Positions 6,727 through 7,628 of a stretch of 7,628 nt of DNA are shown here, one piece after another; the stretch's first letter is position 1, and the number at the start of each line of letters is the position of its first letter. The position numbers and the translations under genes are program-made. This DNA comes from CAYWMP01 sp964459445 (lineage in GTDB: Bacteria > Desulfobacterota > DSM-4660 > Desulfatiglandales > HGW-15): positions 1-7,628 of the forward strand of contig CAYWMP010000240.1 in assembly GCA_964459445.1 (NCBI GenBank), written 5' to 3'. The notes beneath the pieces were generated by a model. The model was given only the letters and a program-made list of their open reading frames with translations. It had not been told where the DNA came from and did no database searches.

Positions 6727-7628
6727 ATGGACACGGTATTTAATGCATTGTCAATAGGCGATCATCCCGAAGTTCTTGCGGCCCTTGAAAAAAACCTTTC
6801 CGCCGATGAGTTCATCATTCAAAGCGTAGAGAACATCGATCAATTAAAAGAAACCCTCAATGAAGAAAAGCCTGACCTCGTCTTTCTCAACCCCGATAAT
6901 ACTGATTTTAATCCATTCAAAATTTGCAAAAAGCTTGCTACTGACGGCGTTGCCGTGATTATGATTTCAGGCGCTCCAACGCGCCCATTGATCATCAACT
7001 CCGTGAAACACGGCGCCATTGATTTTTTTGTGAAGCCCTTGAGGGTGCAAGATATCGCTCCGAGATCCGAAAAAGCCCTCATAAAAACCGGGAAAAAAGA
7101 TGTACAGGTAGAGACGGAGCTCCGAGTAGATTTTGGACAAGCCAAGGACCCACAGGAAAAGGTGGACATGCTCATCAAAAATGTCGAAGAGGTCCTTGCC
7201 CTGCCCTTTGCTGTTGTCAAAATCATTAAACTCTGTAATGACCCTTCAGCAAGCACTAAGGATCTGGTGAAACCCGTGAATTCCGACCCGGCCGTCGCCG
7301 CCATGATCATGAGGCGAGCAACATCCGCAGCATTTGCCGGGGTGGACCAGAACCCAGACCTACAAAGGGCCATCGTGAGAATCGGATTGCGGGCGACAAG
7401 AAACATTGCCGCTTCCTTTTCCGTTTTCAAGTTGTTTTCAAAAGATCAAAAGAATCTCGGATTCAATAGGCTATGGTTTTGGGCCCATTCCCTCGCGACA
7501 GGGGTCTGCGCCCAATTCCTGGCTTCACTCCTGAAGCACAATCAGCCGGAAGATGCCTTCATTGCCGGTCTGCTGCATGACATCGGAAAGATGGTTCTGG
7601 ATGATTTTTTGAATGAGGACTATCATAA
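6727..7628 (+). CDS. Degenerate receiver - HDOD protein, paralogue of the preceding gene (3' partial)
   Basis: 300 residues are readable from ATG 6727 with no stop before the window edge. The start has GAGG 5 nt upstream and matches the start of the upstream paralogue. The receiver-like part (about 4-117) has N55 at the phospho-acceptor position (PDLVFLN), G11-D12 in the acid pocket, IMISGAPT at the switch and K103 kept (FVKP). It is thus less degenerate than its neighbour but still lacks the acceptor Asp. The HDOD part begins at about 145 and is visible through LALPFAVVKIIKLCND, SDPAVAAMIM, RAIVRIGLRATRN, WFWAHS (H254) and AGLLHDIGKMVLDDFL (H284/D285). Identity to the upstream gene is high by eye in the HDOD core and lower in the linker (about 118-145). 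If collinear with its paralogue, about 245 more residues lie beyond the window, including the remaining HDOD histidines and perhaps the C-terminal alpha/beta domain. Role inferred: cytoplasmic signalling or scaffold protein, partner unknown. Confidence 0.87.
   Translation, partial: MDTVFNALSIGDHPEVLAALEKNLSADEFIIQSVENIDQLKETLNEEKPDLVFLNPDNTDFNPFKICKKLATDGVAVIMISGAPTRPLIINSVKHGAIDFFVKPLRVQDIAPRSEKALIKTGKKDVQVETELRVDFGQAKDPQEKVDMLIKNVEEVLALPFAVVKIIKLCNDPSASTKDLVKPVNSDPAVAAMIMRRATSAAFAGVDQNPDLQRAIVRIGLRATRNIAASFSVFKLFSKDQKNLGFNRLWFWAHSLATGVCAQFLASLLKHNQPEDAFIAGLLHDIGKMVLDDFLNEDYH

Noticed and set aside
6840..7430. A 196-codon minus-strand open frame inside the second HDOD gene
   Set aside because: It is antisense to a well-supported HDOD coding region; the plus-strand frame has the conserved motifs and a ribosome binding site.

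Overview
The window looks like a piece of an anaerobic Desulfobacterota (former Deltaproteobacteria) draft genome. This is an inference from the gene set: a cytoplasmic-type molybdopterin oxidoreductase, a PpiD-like periplasmic folding factor, a DUF1285-type small protein and receiver-like/HDOD signalling proteins. No rRNA or other marker is present to fix the taxon. A run of 100 N at 1784-1883 shows that two contigs have been joined.

Layout. (1) Positions 2-1783: the N-terminal ~594 residues of a molybdenum/tungsten bis-MGD oxidoreductase with a [4Fe-4S] Cys motif, cut by the gap before its C-terminal cofactor-binding domain. (2) Positions 1884-2008: a short stretch with no supportable gene. 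(3) Positions 2009-2479 (+): a 156-residue DUF1285-like protein. It converges, 22 bp apart, on (4) ppiD at 2502-4400 (-), a membrane-anchored parvulin-type chaperone. (5) Positions 4401-4800: a 400-bp divergent intergenic region with several inverted repeats, one followed by a T run. (6) Positions 4801-6444 (+): a 547-residue protein with a degenerate receiver, an HDOD domain and an alpha/beta tail. (7) Positions 6445-6726: an intergenic region containing a dense cluster of nested palindromes. (8) Positions 6727-7628 (+): a second, clearly homologous receiver-like/HDOD protein that runs off the window end.

The most noteworthy part is the right-hand end. It holds two tandem paralogues whose receiver-like domains have both lost the phospho-accepting Asp (Arg in one, Asn in the other) but whose HDOD cores are very well conserved. 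They are separated by a REP/MITE-like palindromic cluster. This suggests a family of phosphorylation-independent HDOD regulators that has expanded locally; the ligand or partner is unknown. The left-hand genes appear to be ordinary housekeeping or metabolic genes with no visible functional link to the HDOD pair.
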